DNA of 6,997 bases from Bacteroidales bacterium (GTDB taxonomy: Bacteria; Bacteroidota; Bacteroidia; Bacteroidales; JAAUTT01): positions 1 to 6,997 of the forward strand of contig JAAUTT010000229.1 in assembly GCA_012031335.1 (NCBI GenBank), given 5' to 3'. Both the position numbers and the translations under genes were made by a program. The notes below the pieces were generated by a model, which saw only the letters and a program-made list of their open reading frames with translations, made no database searches and was not told where the DNA came from. Below, one piece after another: positions 1-6,717 of this stretch (position 1 is its first letter; every line of letters starts with the position of its first letter).

Positions 1-468
1 GGCGAATAACCAACCTTAAAATCAGAAACGAAATTTAGTTTGGACATGCATTCGAGCACAGGAATGCAGTCCTCTTCAGTACAACCAGGGTAAACTGTTG
101 ATTCATAAACCACATAATCTCCCTTTTTTAAGCACGAGGCCTACTGTTTTTGTTGCGGCAATCAGCGGCTTCAGGTCGGGCAGGTTATGATCATCAATAG
201 GGGTTGGAACCGCAATCACAAAGAATTTAGCCTGCTTCAGAACCTCAAGGGAGGATGTGAATTCAATATCACAATCTTTAAAAGCAGCAGAATCCAGTTC
301 ATTACTTGGGTCGATATTTTTGCGCATCAGTTCCAGCCTGTCTTCGCGGATATCAAAACCTATAACCGAAAGTTTTTTTGCGAACTCAAGCGCAATGGGA
401 AGTCCTACATAGCCAAGACCTATGACTGCAAGCTTCTCTTTTTTGTTGATTAAATCTTCGTAAATCAT
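1..468 (-). CDS. wbpA: UDP-GlcNAc 6-dehydrogenase family protein, WbpA-like (N-terminal part, frameshifted)
   Basis: This is the N-terminal ~155 residues of a UDP-glucose/UDP-N-acetyl sugar 6-dehydrogenase (family usually about 420-440 aa); the rest lies beyond the left edge. Such enzymes use NAD+ in a four-electron oxidation of the sugar C6 to a carboxylate. Visible motifs are the Rossmann signature GLGYVGLP (residues 17-24), FDIRE after the second strand, VPTPID at the end of the third, and ESTVYPGCTEED with GYSP at the window edge. The ESTVYPG form is typical of the WbpA/TviB/WecC branch, not of plain UDP-glucose dehydrogenase. The ATG at 468-466 shares one base with the wbpB stop (TAATG), which suggests translational coupling. 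One extra base in the AAAAAAGGG run (plus strand 121-129) shifts the frame: reading LVLKKG, then dropping a base, restores DYVVYESTVYPG. The substrate (UDP-GlcNAc rather than UDP-ManNAc) is inferred from the wbpBDE neighbours. Confidence 0.9.
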
Positions 469-1429
469 TACTTATATTGATTGGCAAATGGATGATAATC
501 TCCTGTTAAACCAAGAGGTGTTGAATTTCTTATTGTGAAAACCGTGTTAATTGCATTTCGTGCATCTTCCAGTCCATAACCGTTCCCATTCAGAATTTCC
601 TGGTAAGTTTTGGTATGCAGGTCGGTAAAACCTTCGCTGAATTCAATTTCCTGACCATCCATGGTGATAGAACGAAAAAGTTTCTTTGTCCTTTGACTTT
701 AACATCATGCGGAACATCAGCATAATCGATACTCAGGAACCATCTCACCCGGGCTTTTTCGAGCTGAAAGAAACCTGCAACTTTATCGGGACGGGATATA
801 TGAACGATGTTAGATTTCACGGGACCAAATATCCATGACAACATATCAAAAAAATGTACACCTATATTTGTAGCAACACCGCCCGATTTTTGAGTATCCC
901 CTTTCCAGGAGGTGTGATACCAATGGCCGCGACTGGTGATATAAGCCAAATCGATGTCATACATTTTATCCTGAGGCCCATTGGCTATCTTTTCTTTTAA
1001 ACTCATGATGGCAGGATGTAAGCGCAACTGAAGGACATTATATACCTTTTTACCAGTTTCTTTTCCATCTCAACCAATCCGTCGATATTCCATGGATTGA
1101 GTACAATGGGTTTCTCGCAGATTACATCGGCCTGGTTTCTCAGCCCGAAACGGATGTGTGAGTCGTGCAGATAGTTAGGTGAGCAAACACTTACAAAGTC
1201 TATTTTTTGGCCCATACGTTTCAGCTTGTCGATATGGCGATCAAACCGCTCAAATTCTGTAAAAAAGTCAGCGTCGGGGTAAAAGCTGTCCATTATCCCT
1301 ACACTGTCGAATTTATCGAGTGCTGCAACCAGTGTGTTTTTTTGTTTCTTTGATGGCTTTAAGATGGCGGGGAGCGATAAAACCGGCAGCTCCGATCAAG
1401 GCAAAAGCCTTAGCATTTTCATTTTTCAT
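468..1429 (-). CDS. wbpB: UDP-2-acetamido-2-deoxy-glucuronate 3-dehydrogenase, WbpB (Gfo/Idh/MocA family, three frameshifts)
   Basis: NAD-dependent oxidoreductase that oxidises C3 of UDP-GlcNAcA to the 3-keto sugar used by WbpE. The corrected protein is 320 aa, close to the ~316 aa of known WbpB. Motifs run in order: N-terminal Rossmann LIGAAGFIAPRH (residues 11-22), SVGIMDSFYPDADFFTEFER, VCSPNYLHDSH, the Gfo/Idh/MocA catalytic-lysine motif EKP (105-107) followed by IVLNPWNIDGL, NIGVHFFDML, and the C-terminal IEFSEGFTDLHTKTYQEIL and GLTGDYHPF. Three single-base indels split it: an extra A at the 7-T run 1337-1343, a missing A at 1061-1064, and a missing base near 684-688. In each case the family sequence resumes directly in the next frame (ETKNTLVAALDKF; MEKETGKKVYNVLQLRLHPA; KLFRSITMDGQEIEF). 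The ATG at 1429 lies 17 nt after the wbpD stop, with only a weak A-rich ribosome-binding region. The spread of conserved motifs along the whole length argues for a functional gene with sequencing errors. Confidence 0.9.
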
Positions 1430-1446
1430 CTTTTATTTTGGATATT

Positions 1447-2025
1447 TCAGGATATTTTTTTAACAATATTATCATTGAACAAATATTTTTCTCCCGATTC
1501 AGGACAAATAGCAATGCCCTCACCATCGAAATTCAGCCGGTGACCATATTCGCTCATCCATCCGATATGTCGTGCCGGATTTCCCATTACAAGAGAATAG
1601 GGTTTTACCTCTTTTGTAACCACAGCACCTGCGCCAATAAAGGCATAAGCGCCAATAGTATGGCCGCAGATTATAGTTGCGTTGGCTCCTATGGTTGCCC
1701 CTTTTTCTACCAGCGTTTTTTTGTATTCCTCTTTTCGGCTAATGGCGCTTCGGGGGTTAATAACATTCGTAAAAACCATAGACGGACCTAAGAAAACATC
1801 ATCCTCACATATAACTCCTGTATATATGGATACATTATTTTGTACCCGGACATTATTTCCAAGGATTACATCGGGCGAAACTACCACATTTTGACCAATG
1901 TTACAATTTTCACCAATAGCACAATTGGTCATGATATGCGAAAAGTGCCATATTTTTGTGCCTTTCCCAATTTTACAACCATTGTCGATTACAGCTGTTT
2001 CGTGAGCAAAAAATTCCTGAGACAT
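1447..2025 (-). CDS. wbpD: UDP-2-acetamido-3-amino-2,3-dideoxy-glucuronate N-acetyltransferase, WbpD
   Basis: Intact 192-aa left-handed beta-helix acetyltransferase; known WbpD is about 191 aa. It transfers acetyl from acetyl-CoA to the C3 amine made by WbpE, giving UDP-2,3-diacetamido-2,3-dideoxy-glucuronic acid. Imperfect hexapeptide repeats run from about residue 11 to 150 ([67 protein letters not shown]). The external segment [20 protein letters not shown] (residues 85-104) and [11 protein letters not shown] (147-157) are characteristic of the WbpD/WlbB group. A short tail carrying CPESGEKY follows the helix. The ATG lies 3 nt after the wbpE stop, so the two are almost certainly co-translated from one mRNA. 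Other hexapeptide transferases share the repeats, but the context and the NPRS..SRK segment fix the assignment well. It is one of only three genes here with no frameshift. Confidence 0.95.
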   Translation of the reverse strand: MSQEFFAHETAVIDNGCKIGKGTKIWHFSHIMTNCAIGENCNIGQNVVVSPDVILGNNVRVQNNVSIYTGVICEDDVFLGPSMVFTNVINPRSAISRKEEYKKTLVEKGATIGANATIICGHTIGAYAFIGAGAVVTKEVKPYSLVMGNPARHIGWMSEYGHRLNFDGEGIAICPESGEKYLFNDNIVKKIS

Positions 2026-2028
2026 ATT

Positions 2029-3155
2029 TTAAGCGATAAATTCGTTAATTGAATCTGTTATAAATTCAAGCTGATCTTTGGTTAGCTCGGTATGCATAGG
2101 CAGAGAGATAACCGATTTGCATAAGTTTTCGGTAACAGGAAAGTCTCCTTCCTTATATCCCAAATATTTATATGCGTTTTGAAGATGCATCGGCACAGGA
2201 TAATAAACCATTGCCGGGATACCCTTATTCTGAAGGAATTCTTTGAGAAGATCTCGATCGATGTTTTTTAATACCAATGTATATTGATGGTAGATATGCG
2301 TTGAGCTTGTTACCTGTTTTGGTATTTGGATTTTCGGATGATCTTTAAAAGCATTGTTATAAAATGCTGCAGCCTCCTGTCGTGCTCTATTGTATTCGTC
2401 GAGATATTTCAGTTTTACATTCAGAATAGCAGCTTGTATGGTATCCAGTCGACTGTTAATGCCAATATGGTCATGATAATACCTTACCTTCATGCCATGG
2501 TTGGCAACAGAGCGAAGCATAACGGCTAAGTTATCGTCATTTGTAAACAGGGCACCGCCATCTCCAAAGCACCCCAGATTTTTCGACGGGAAAAAAGATG
2601 TACAGCCAATATCACTTATTGTTCCTGCTTTACTTATACTTCCGCTCTTAAATGTATAATCGGCACCAAGAGCCTGAGCAGTGTCTTCTATTACATGAAG
2701 CTTATGTTTTTGGCTATTGTCATAATGGCCTCCATATCACAACATTGGCCAAACAAATGAACCGGTATGATCGCTTTTGTATTGGGTGTGATCAGTTTTT
2801 CTATTATCTCGGGAGAAATGAGAAAAGAATCCTTATCCACATCGGCTAATACAGGTTTTAATCCCAGCATAGCAATAACTTCCACAGTAGCAATAAAGGT
2901 GAAATTACTTGTTATAATTTCATCTCCTGGTTTTAAACCCAGTGCCATGAGAGCTAGCTGAAGTGCATCGGTTCCGTTTGCACAGGGAATAACATGTTTT
3001 ACAGATAGGTATTGCTCCAGATTTTTCTGAAAGGATTTTACAGCCGACCCGTTGATAAATTCAGAATCGTTGATTACTTTTTGAATAGAACTGTCAATTT
3101 CCTGTTTAATCCTGAGATATTGGCTGTTAAGATCAACCATCTTTATGCCTTGCAT
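2029..3155 (-). CDS. wbpE: UDP-2-acetamido-2-deoxy-3-oxo-glucuronate aminotransferase, WbpE (one frameshift)
   Basis: PLP-dependent sugar aminotransferase of the DegT/DnrJ/EryC1/StrS family, about 375 aa after correction. It moves an amino group from L-glutamate to C3 of the 3-keto sugar made by WbpB, and its 2-oxoglutarate product helps recycle NAD+ for WbpB in the characterised pathway. Motifs: MVDLNSQY near the N-terminus, FINGSAVKSFQ, CANGTDALQLALMAL (58-72), DEIITSNFTFIATVE, IPVHLFGQ, IEDTAQALGA with the PLP-ring aspartate D158, SFFPSKNLGCFGDGGA with the Schiff-base lysine K192, NHGM, and the C-terminal GIPAMVYYPVPMHLQ and SLPMHTELT. One A is missing from the run at plus-strand 2707-2711: the frame breaks after AMTIAK and resumes as KHKLHVIEDTAQALG, staying open to the stop. 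I chose the ATG at 3155; the ATG at 3140 (MVDL) is possible but would remove five residues that resemble homologues. It is the first gene of the operon. Confidence 0.93.
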
Positions 3156-3300
3156 GCGATTTTCAAATAAAAGATTACGAAATTAATAAAATTGATCAAA
3201 TATGATATCTTTTTGATTTGTGGCAGTTATTTTTTTTGATTAAGAGTTAAAGATAAGTGATAACAGTATTTTTTTTACTTTTGCTTCAAAATATATCTAA
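3156..3300. promoter_or_regulatory. Divergent AT-rich intergenic region
   Basis: These 145 bp separate two divergent starts, wbpE leftward and the HU-CCDC81/SPOR gene rightward, so promoters for both should lie here. Visible elements are the TAnnTTTG match for the rightward gene (separate entry), the palindrome TTGATCAA at 3192-3199, and two direct copies of TTTTTGATT at 3210-3218 and 3233-3241, 23 bp apart start to start. For the leftward operon I see only imperfect -7 candidates on the minus strand: TAATTTCG (3185-3178) and CATATTTG (3204-3197), each one mismatch from TAnnTTTG and neither with a convincing -33 partner. No Shine-Dalgarno sequence precedes either gene. Confidence 0.6.
3276..3283 (+). 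promoter_or_regulatory. Bacteroidota-type -7 promoter element for the SPOR gene
   Basis: TACTTTTG matches the Bacteroidota housekeeping-sigma -7 consensus TAnnTTTG exactly. It would place the transcription start only about 10 nt before the GTG start at 3301, giving a very short leader. No clear -33 TTTG lies at the usual ~20-nt spacing; the nearest, at 3235-3238, is too far away. Confidence 0.5.
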
Positions 3301-4269
3301 GTGGCATTAACACAATTTATAAAAGATCTCCTGTATACCAGCGATAAACTCATCATTCCGGGTTTTGGGACATTCGTTGCGCAATATGCACCTGCACAAA
3401 TTAACAGTGAAAAGAATATAATATTACCTCCGGCCAAATATTTTATTTTTGACGCCACATTAATAGAAGATGACGGGGTGTTTGTTGAATACATAAGCAG
3501 AAAAAAATCACTATCTCTTTCCGAAGCATCTCAAATAGTTCAGGAAATGGTAGAGGATTTTCATCAAAAGCTTAAAGAGGGAGATACCTTACTTATTGAA
3601 GAAGTTGGATATTTTTCATCCGATGAAAAGCATAATATCCGATTTCAGAAAGAAAATGATAAGGACTTCAATGCCGATAATTTCGGGTTGACTCCAATCG
3701 TTTTTAAAACCTCTGCATCCCAGGCTTTTCATATTGCTAATGAGAAAACACCTGCCAAAAAGAAACCCATGTTTGTTAAGATTCTGATTTTCTTTTTGAT
3801 TATTAATGTTATAGGAGCTCTTACAGCAGTTATATACTGGAAATTTGAAGATGTCAAAACATATCTCGGACTGCATGCCCCTGAAGAAGAAATAAAAGTG
3901 CCAGTATACGACAGCACGCGTTTTATTATTAAACCGGATACTTCGGAATTAGGCCAGACTATTGATACTTTGACACAGATAAAAAATGCGCTTAAATATG
4001 AGGCACCCAAACAAGATACTGTTAAAAAGGCTGTAAACACCGATGCCCGTTATTACATCATTGCTGGCAGTTTCCAATCATTTAAAAAAGCTGAAGCGCA
4101 TGCAAAAATATTGAGAAAGCAAGGATTTAGTCCTGAGATTATCGAGTTCAGCCAGCAGTTATTTCGCATAACTGTTGGGGAGTTTAAATCTAAAGACGAG
4201 GCCTTGAGCAGACTTGAAACAGTTAAAAAGAAGAAGGATACCGAAGCAGCCTGGTTGCTGCTTAAATAG
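3301..4269 (+). CDS. HU-CCDC81 and SPOR domain-containing membrane protein
   Basis: A 322-aa protein with the Bacteroidota architecture of two N-terminal CCDC81-like HU-fold domains, one membrane helix and a C-terminal SPOR domain. The first HU-like domain covers about residues 1-65 (FIKDLLYTSDKLIIPGFGTF, then ILPPAKYFIF). The second covers about 66-140 (LSLSEASQIVQEMVEDF, GDTLLIEEVGYF, FGLTPIVFK). The transmembrane helix is at about 158-180, preceded by the basic stretch AKKKP, so the HU part should be cytoplasmic. A low-complexity linker (181-248) leads to the SPOR domain (250-321: YYIIAGSFQSFKKAEAHAKI, FRITVGEFKSKDEALSRL, AAWLL), expected in the periplasm. SPOR domains bind peptidoglycan stripped of stem peptides, often at division sites. 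Start: GTG at 3301, because an in-frame TAA lies immediately upstream and no ATG fits. No gene symbol is established. The cellular role (division or envelope organisation) is inference from the domains. Confidence 0.9.
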   Translation: MALTQFIKDLLYTSDKLIIPGFGTFVAQYAPAQINSEKNIILPPAKYFIFDATLIEDDGVFVEYISRKKSLSLSEASQIVQEMVEDFHQKLKEGDTLLIEEVGYFSSDEKHNIRFQKENDKDFNADNFGLTPIVFKTSASQAFHIANEKTPAKKKPMFVKILIFFLIINVIGALTAVIYWKFEDVKTYLGLHAPEEEIKVPVYDSTRFIIKPDTSELGQTIDTLTQIKNALKYEAPKQDTVKKAVNTDARYYIIAGSFQSFKKAEAHAKILRKQGFSPEIIEFSQQLFRITVGEFKSKDEALSRLETVKKKKDTEAAWLLLK

Positions 4270-4279
4270 TATCAATATC

Positions 4280-4311
4280 CTTGGTTATTCTGTTTTTAAA
4301 CATTAGAATTG
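4280..4311 (+). promoter_or_regulatory. Candidate promoter for tdh
   Basis: CTTG at 4280-4283 (one mismatch to the -33 TTTG) is followed after 20 nt by TAGAATTG at 4304-4311 (one mismatch to TAnnTTTG). The spacing suits Bacteroidota promoters. Transcription would begin near 4317-4319, leaving a leader of about 70 nt before the tdh ATG. In such AT-rich sequence a chance match is quite possible. Confidence 0.35.
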
Positions 4312-4323
4312 CCCTTGCAACAA

Positions 4324-4374
4324 TGCGAAATATCAGGGTTTGAACACCAGGCACCGACTAATTTCGCACCTGAT
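4324..4374 (+). repeat. Interlocked inverted repeats in the tdh leader
   Basis: TGCGAAAT (4324-4331) is the exact reverse complement of ATTTCGCA (4361-4368), and the adjoining ATCAGG (4332-4337) is the exact reverse complement of CCTGAT (4369-4374). The order A-B-A'-B' means the two stems (8 bp and 6 bp) cannot nest. They are alternatives, or a pseudoknot that zero-length junctions make sterically unlikely. A third option pairs CAGG (4348-4351) with the CCTG of B'. A mini-ORF ATG-CGA-AAT-ATC-AGG-GTT-TGA (4323-4343, MRNIRV) overlaps both left arms. No U-tract follows, so it is not a simple intrinsic terminator. Confidence 0.45.
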
Positions 4375-4387
4375 TTATTTAACATTT

Positions 4388-5346
4388 ATGGATAATATTC
4401 TGATTATTGGTGCTGCCGGACAAATAGGGTCGGAACTAACACTTGCCCTCCGTAAGGAATATGGAGAAGATCATGTATTTGCTACCGATATACGACAGGC
4501 TCCGCAAGATATCATTGAAGGCGGGCCGTTTCAGATTCTGGATGTGATGGACGATAAACGGCTGATACATTTTGTAATCCGTCATAAAATCACTCAGATA
4601 TATCATCTTGCCGCTGTTCTTTCGGGCAATGCCGAACGTATTCCAATTCAGGCCTGGGATATCAATATGTCCAGTTTAATGAATATCCTGGATTTAGGGA
4701 AAGAGGTTGAAGAGATTAAAAAAGATATTCTGGCCCAGTTCTATTGCTGTTTTCGGACAGACTACACCTCTCGATAATACACCCCAACTTACTGTGATGG
4801 AGCCAAATACAGTATATGGTATCAGTAAAATTAGCGGGCGAACGTTGGTGTGAGTATTATAACCGCCGATATAAAATGGATATCCGCAGTATCCGTTACC
4901 CCGGCCTGATAAGCTATAAGACTGAAGCAGGCGGAGGAACTACTGACTATGCAGTTGAGATATATTACGATGCTGTAAAGGAAAATTCATACGAATGTTT
5001 TCTGAAAGAAGATACGATGCTTCCAATGCTTTTCATGCCCGATGCCATGAAAGCTACCATTGATCTTATGCATGCCGATGCCTCTAAACTTACGGTTAAA
5101 TCGAGCTATAGTATTGGCGCTATCAGCTTTACTCCCGATCAGGTCGCGACTGAAATAAAGAAGCACCGACCAGGGTTTAAAATTACCTATAAACCCGATT
5201 TTCGTCAGGCGATTGCTGATTCCTGGCCACGCACAATCGATGCATCGGTTGCCAAAAACGACTGGGGTTTCGAACCTGCTTATAACCTGGAGAAAATGAC
5301 AGAAATTATGCTGCAGGAAATAGGAAAGAAAACATTTAAAAAGTAG
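4388..5346 (+). CDS. tdh: L-threonine 3-dehydrogenase, short-chain (NAD-dependent epimerase-like) type, two frameshifts
   Basis: Corrected to 318 aa, this is an extended short-chain dehydrogenase of the animal/Flavobacterium threonine dehydrogenase type, unrelated to the zinc-dependent E. coli Tdh. It oxidises L-threonine to 2-amino-3-ketobutyrate with NAD+, in the cytoplasm. Motifs: Rossmann GAAGQIG (residues 8-14), D34 after strand two, HLAAVLSG (73-80), WPSSIAVFG (115-123), catalytic YGISK (Y143, K147), [58 protein letters not shown] and DWGFEPAY. The second half aligns closely by eye with mammalian TDH as I remember it. Two extra A's break it: in the 6-A run 4718-4723 (restored frame [14 protein letters not shown]) and the 4-A run 4827-4830 (restored frame [14 protein letters not shown]). 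Start: ATG at 4388, because [11 protein letters not shown] places the Rossmann strand at the N-terminus; an upstream TTG at 4340 would only add non-family residues. kbl follows 69 nt downstream and completes the pathway. Confidence 0.92.
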
Positions 5347-5376
5347 CGTTTAAAATATTTTTAAAGTTTGACATTG

Positions 5377-5389
5377 TTGTAAATTACAA
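5377..5389. promoter_or_regulatory. 13-bp palindrome upstream of kbl, possible operator
   Basis: TTGTAA-A-TTACAA is a perfect 6-bp dyad around a single A in the 69-nt tdh-kbl gap. It sits just downstream of TTTGACA (5367-5373), which contains both a -33-like TTTG and a TTGACA, but no good -7 or -10 element is spaced correctly (TAGAAA at 5391 is poor). It could be an operator or a weak stem-loop. AT-rich palindromes of this size also occur by chance. Confidence 0.3.
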
Positions 5390-5402
5390 ATAGAAATTTT
5401 TG

Positions 5403-5408
5403 AAAGGA
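5403..5408 (+). promoter_or_regulatory. Ribosome-binding site of kbl
   Basis: AAAGGA lies 7 nt before the ATG at 5416. It is the only clear Shine-Dalgarno-like sequence in the window, and it supports this start and independent translation of kbl. Confidence 0.6.
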
Positions 5409-5415
5409 TTTTAAC

Positions 5416-6606
5416 ATGTACGGGAAAATACAATCATATCTGCAAAAAGAGCTGGAGTCGATCAGGGTAAATGGTTTATATAAAACCGAAAGGGTAATAG
5501 CCACACCCCAGGCTCCGGAAATCAAACTTCACGATGGAAAAGAAGTACTTGTTTTCTGTGCCAACAATTACCTGGGTTTGTCTTCGCATCCAACGGTGAT
5601 AGCAGCAGCACACAAGGGTCTCGATTCGCATGGTTTTGGTATGTCCAGTGTCAGGTTTATCTGTGGTACACAGGATATTCACAAAACGCTTGAACAAAAA
5701 ATTGCCCAATACTTTCATACCGACGACACCATTTTATATGCCGCTTGTTTCGATGCTAACGGAGGCGTTTTCGAACCTTTATTCTCGGAAGAAGATGCTA
5801 TCATCTCCGATGCACTCAATCATGCCTCCATCATCGATGGTGTAAGGTTATGCAAAGCCCAGCGTTACCGCTATGCCAATGCCGATATGGCCGATCTGGA
5901 GGAACAACTCCAAAAATCACAAGCCCAGCGTTTCAGAATTATTGTTACCGATGCAGTTTTTTCCATGGATGGCAATGTTGCGCCGCTTGATAAAATATGT
6001 GCCCTTGCTGAAAAATATGATGCTCTTGTGATGGTAGATGAATGCCATTCTGCCGGTGTTTTGGGAAAAACGGGTAAGGGAATTACTGAGCAGTTCGGAC
6101 TTGAAGGCAAAGTAGATATTATTACCGGAACTCTGGGAAAAGCCTATGGAGGTGCTATTGGTGGTTTTACCACGGCACGTAAGGAGATAGTAGAACTGTT
6201 GCGTCAGCGTTCGAGGCCGTATCTGTTTTCGAACTCTTTACCACCATCCGTGGTGAGTGCAGGCATTGCTGTTTTTGATCTGATGGAATCGTCGTCGGCA
6301 TTGCATGATAAACTTGTAATTAATACCCAATATTTTAAGGATGCCATTGTAAAAGCAGGTTTTGATATAAAACCAACTCAATCGGCAATTGTGGCCATTA
6401 TGCTATACGATGCCAAGTTATCCCAACAATTTGCTGCCCGTTTGCTTCAGGAGGGAATTTATGTAACAGGATTCTTTTATCCTGTGGTACCAAAAGATCA
6501 GGCACGTATCCGGGTTCAGCTCTCGGCAGCGCATGAAAAGCATCATCTGGACACAGCCATTGCTGCCTTTATTAAAATTGGAAAAGAATTTGGTGTAATA
6601 CAATAA
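5416..6606 (+). CDS. kbl: Glycine C-acetyltransferase (2-amino-3-ketobutyrate CoA ligase)
   Basis: Intact 396-aa cytoplasmic PLP enzyme of the alpha-oxoamine synthase family (E. coli Kbl is 398 aa). It cleaves 2-amino-3-ketobutyrate with CoA to give glycine and acetyl-CoA, the second step of threonine catabolism after Tdh. Motifs: FCANNYLGLSSHP (47-59), HGFGMSSVRFICGTQDIHK (72-90), SDALNHASIIDG with the ring-stacking H136, TDAVFSMDG (178-186), VMVDECHSAGVLG with the PLP-ring aspartate D208, and GTLGKAYGGAIGG with the Schiff-base lysine K242. YLFSNSLPP, GFFYPVVPK and ARIRVQLSAAH (363-373, with a conserved substrate-binding arginine) complete the fold. The near-identity of SSVRFICGT and of its length to E. 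coli Kbl favours Kbl over BioF, HemA or SPT relatives, as does the upstream tdh. It may share the tdh transcript or have its own promoter in the 69-nt gap. A strong hairpin terminator lies 84 nt after its stop. Confidence 0.97.
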   Translation: MYGKIQSYLQKELESIRVNGLYKTERVIATPQAPEIKLHDGKEVLVFCANNYLGLSSHPTVIAAAHKGLDSHGFGMSSVRFICGTQDIHKTLEQKIAQYFHTDDTILYAACFDANGGVFEPLFSEEDAIISDALNHASIIDGVRLCKAQRYRYANADMADLEEQLQKSQAQRFRIIVTDAVFSMDGNVAPLDKICALAEKYDALVMVDECHSAGVLGKTGKGITEQFGLEGKVDIITGTLGKAYGGAIGGFTTARKEIVELLRQRSRPYLFSNSLPPSVVSAGIAVFDLMESSSALHDKLVINTQYFKDAIVKAGFDIKPTQSAIVAIMLYDAKLSQQFAARLLQEGIYVTGFFYPVVPKDQARIRVQLSAAHEKHHLDTAIAAFIKIGKEFGVIQ

Positions 6607-6689
6607 TTTGCATCAAATAACGTTCAAAATGAAAATCTCAAGTACATCTTCTCATAACTTCAGATTTTATTAGGTTTATAAATAGTTTT

Positions 6690-6717
6690 AAAAAGGGGTC
6701 GTGAGATCCCTTTTTTT
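6690..6717. terminator. Bidirectional intrinsic terminator between convergent genes
   Basis: An 11-bp stem (6690-6700 with 6705-6715), made of an A5/T5 base and GGGGTC paired with GATCCC (one G-T wobble), closes on the loop GTGA, a GNRA-type tetraloop. It ends in seven T's (6711-6717) on the plus strand and is preceded by an A-run, so it can stop transcripts from both kbl and the leftward gene. The leftward gene's TAA (6718-6716) abuts the stem. Confidence 0.85.

Noticed and set aside
187..453. Plus-strand open frames opposite the wbp genes (187-453, 1334-1543, 1438-1791, 1682-2052, 2326-2529, 2652-2961)
   Set aside because: They are antisense to genes with strong family motifs, show no recognisable domains, and have compositions expected of reverse-strand shadows.
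468..1430. wbpB as a true pseudogene, since it is broken three times
   Set aside because: All conserved motifs are present in full on either side of each single-base break, and similar breaks hit unrelated genes throughout the window. Sequencing error explains the pattern better.
4244..4263. Perfect 7-bp hairpin AAGCAGC/GCTGCTT at the end of the SPOR gene as a terminator
   Set aside because: It lies within codons for the conserved AAWLL end of the SPOR domain and has no following T-tract. It might pause transcription but is not a supportable intrinsic terminator.
4340..4387. Upstream TTG start extending tdh by 16 residues
   Set aside because: The extra residues do not resemble the family, overlap the inverted repeats, and would bury the Rossmann strand. 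The ATG at 4388 gives the normal N-terminus.
4718..4724. Programmed ribosomal frameshifting at AAAAAAG in tdh (and at the A-runs in wbpA and wbpB)
   Set aside because: The heptamer resembles a slippery site, but tdh homologues need no frameshift, a second break follows about 100 bp later, and the breaks go in both directions across the window.
5476..6603. Open frames within kbl on the minus strand (5476-5718, 5871-6110, 6418-6603) and in another plus frame (5630-5845)
   Set aside because: They are shadows of the intact, highly conserved kbl reading frame.
6607..6689. Small RNA or small gene between kbl and the terminator
   Set aside because: The 83 bp are AT-rich with no start-plus-RBS combination, no promoter match and no structure other than the terminator that follows.
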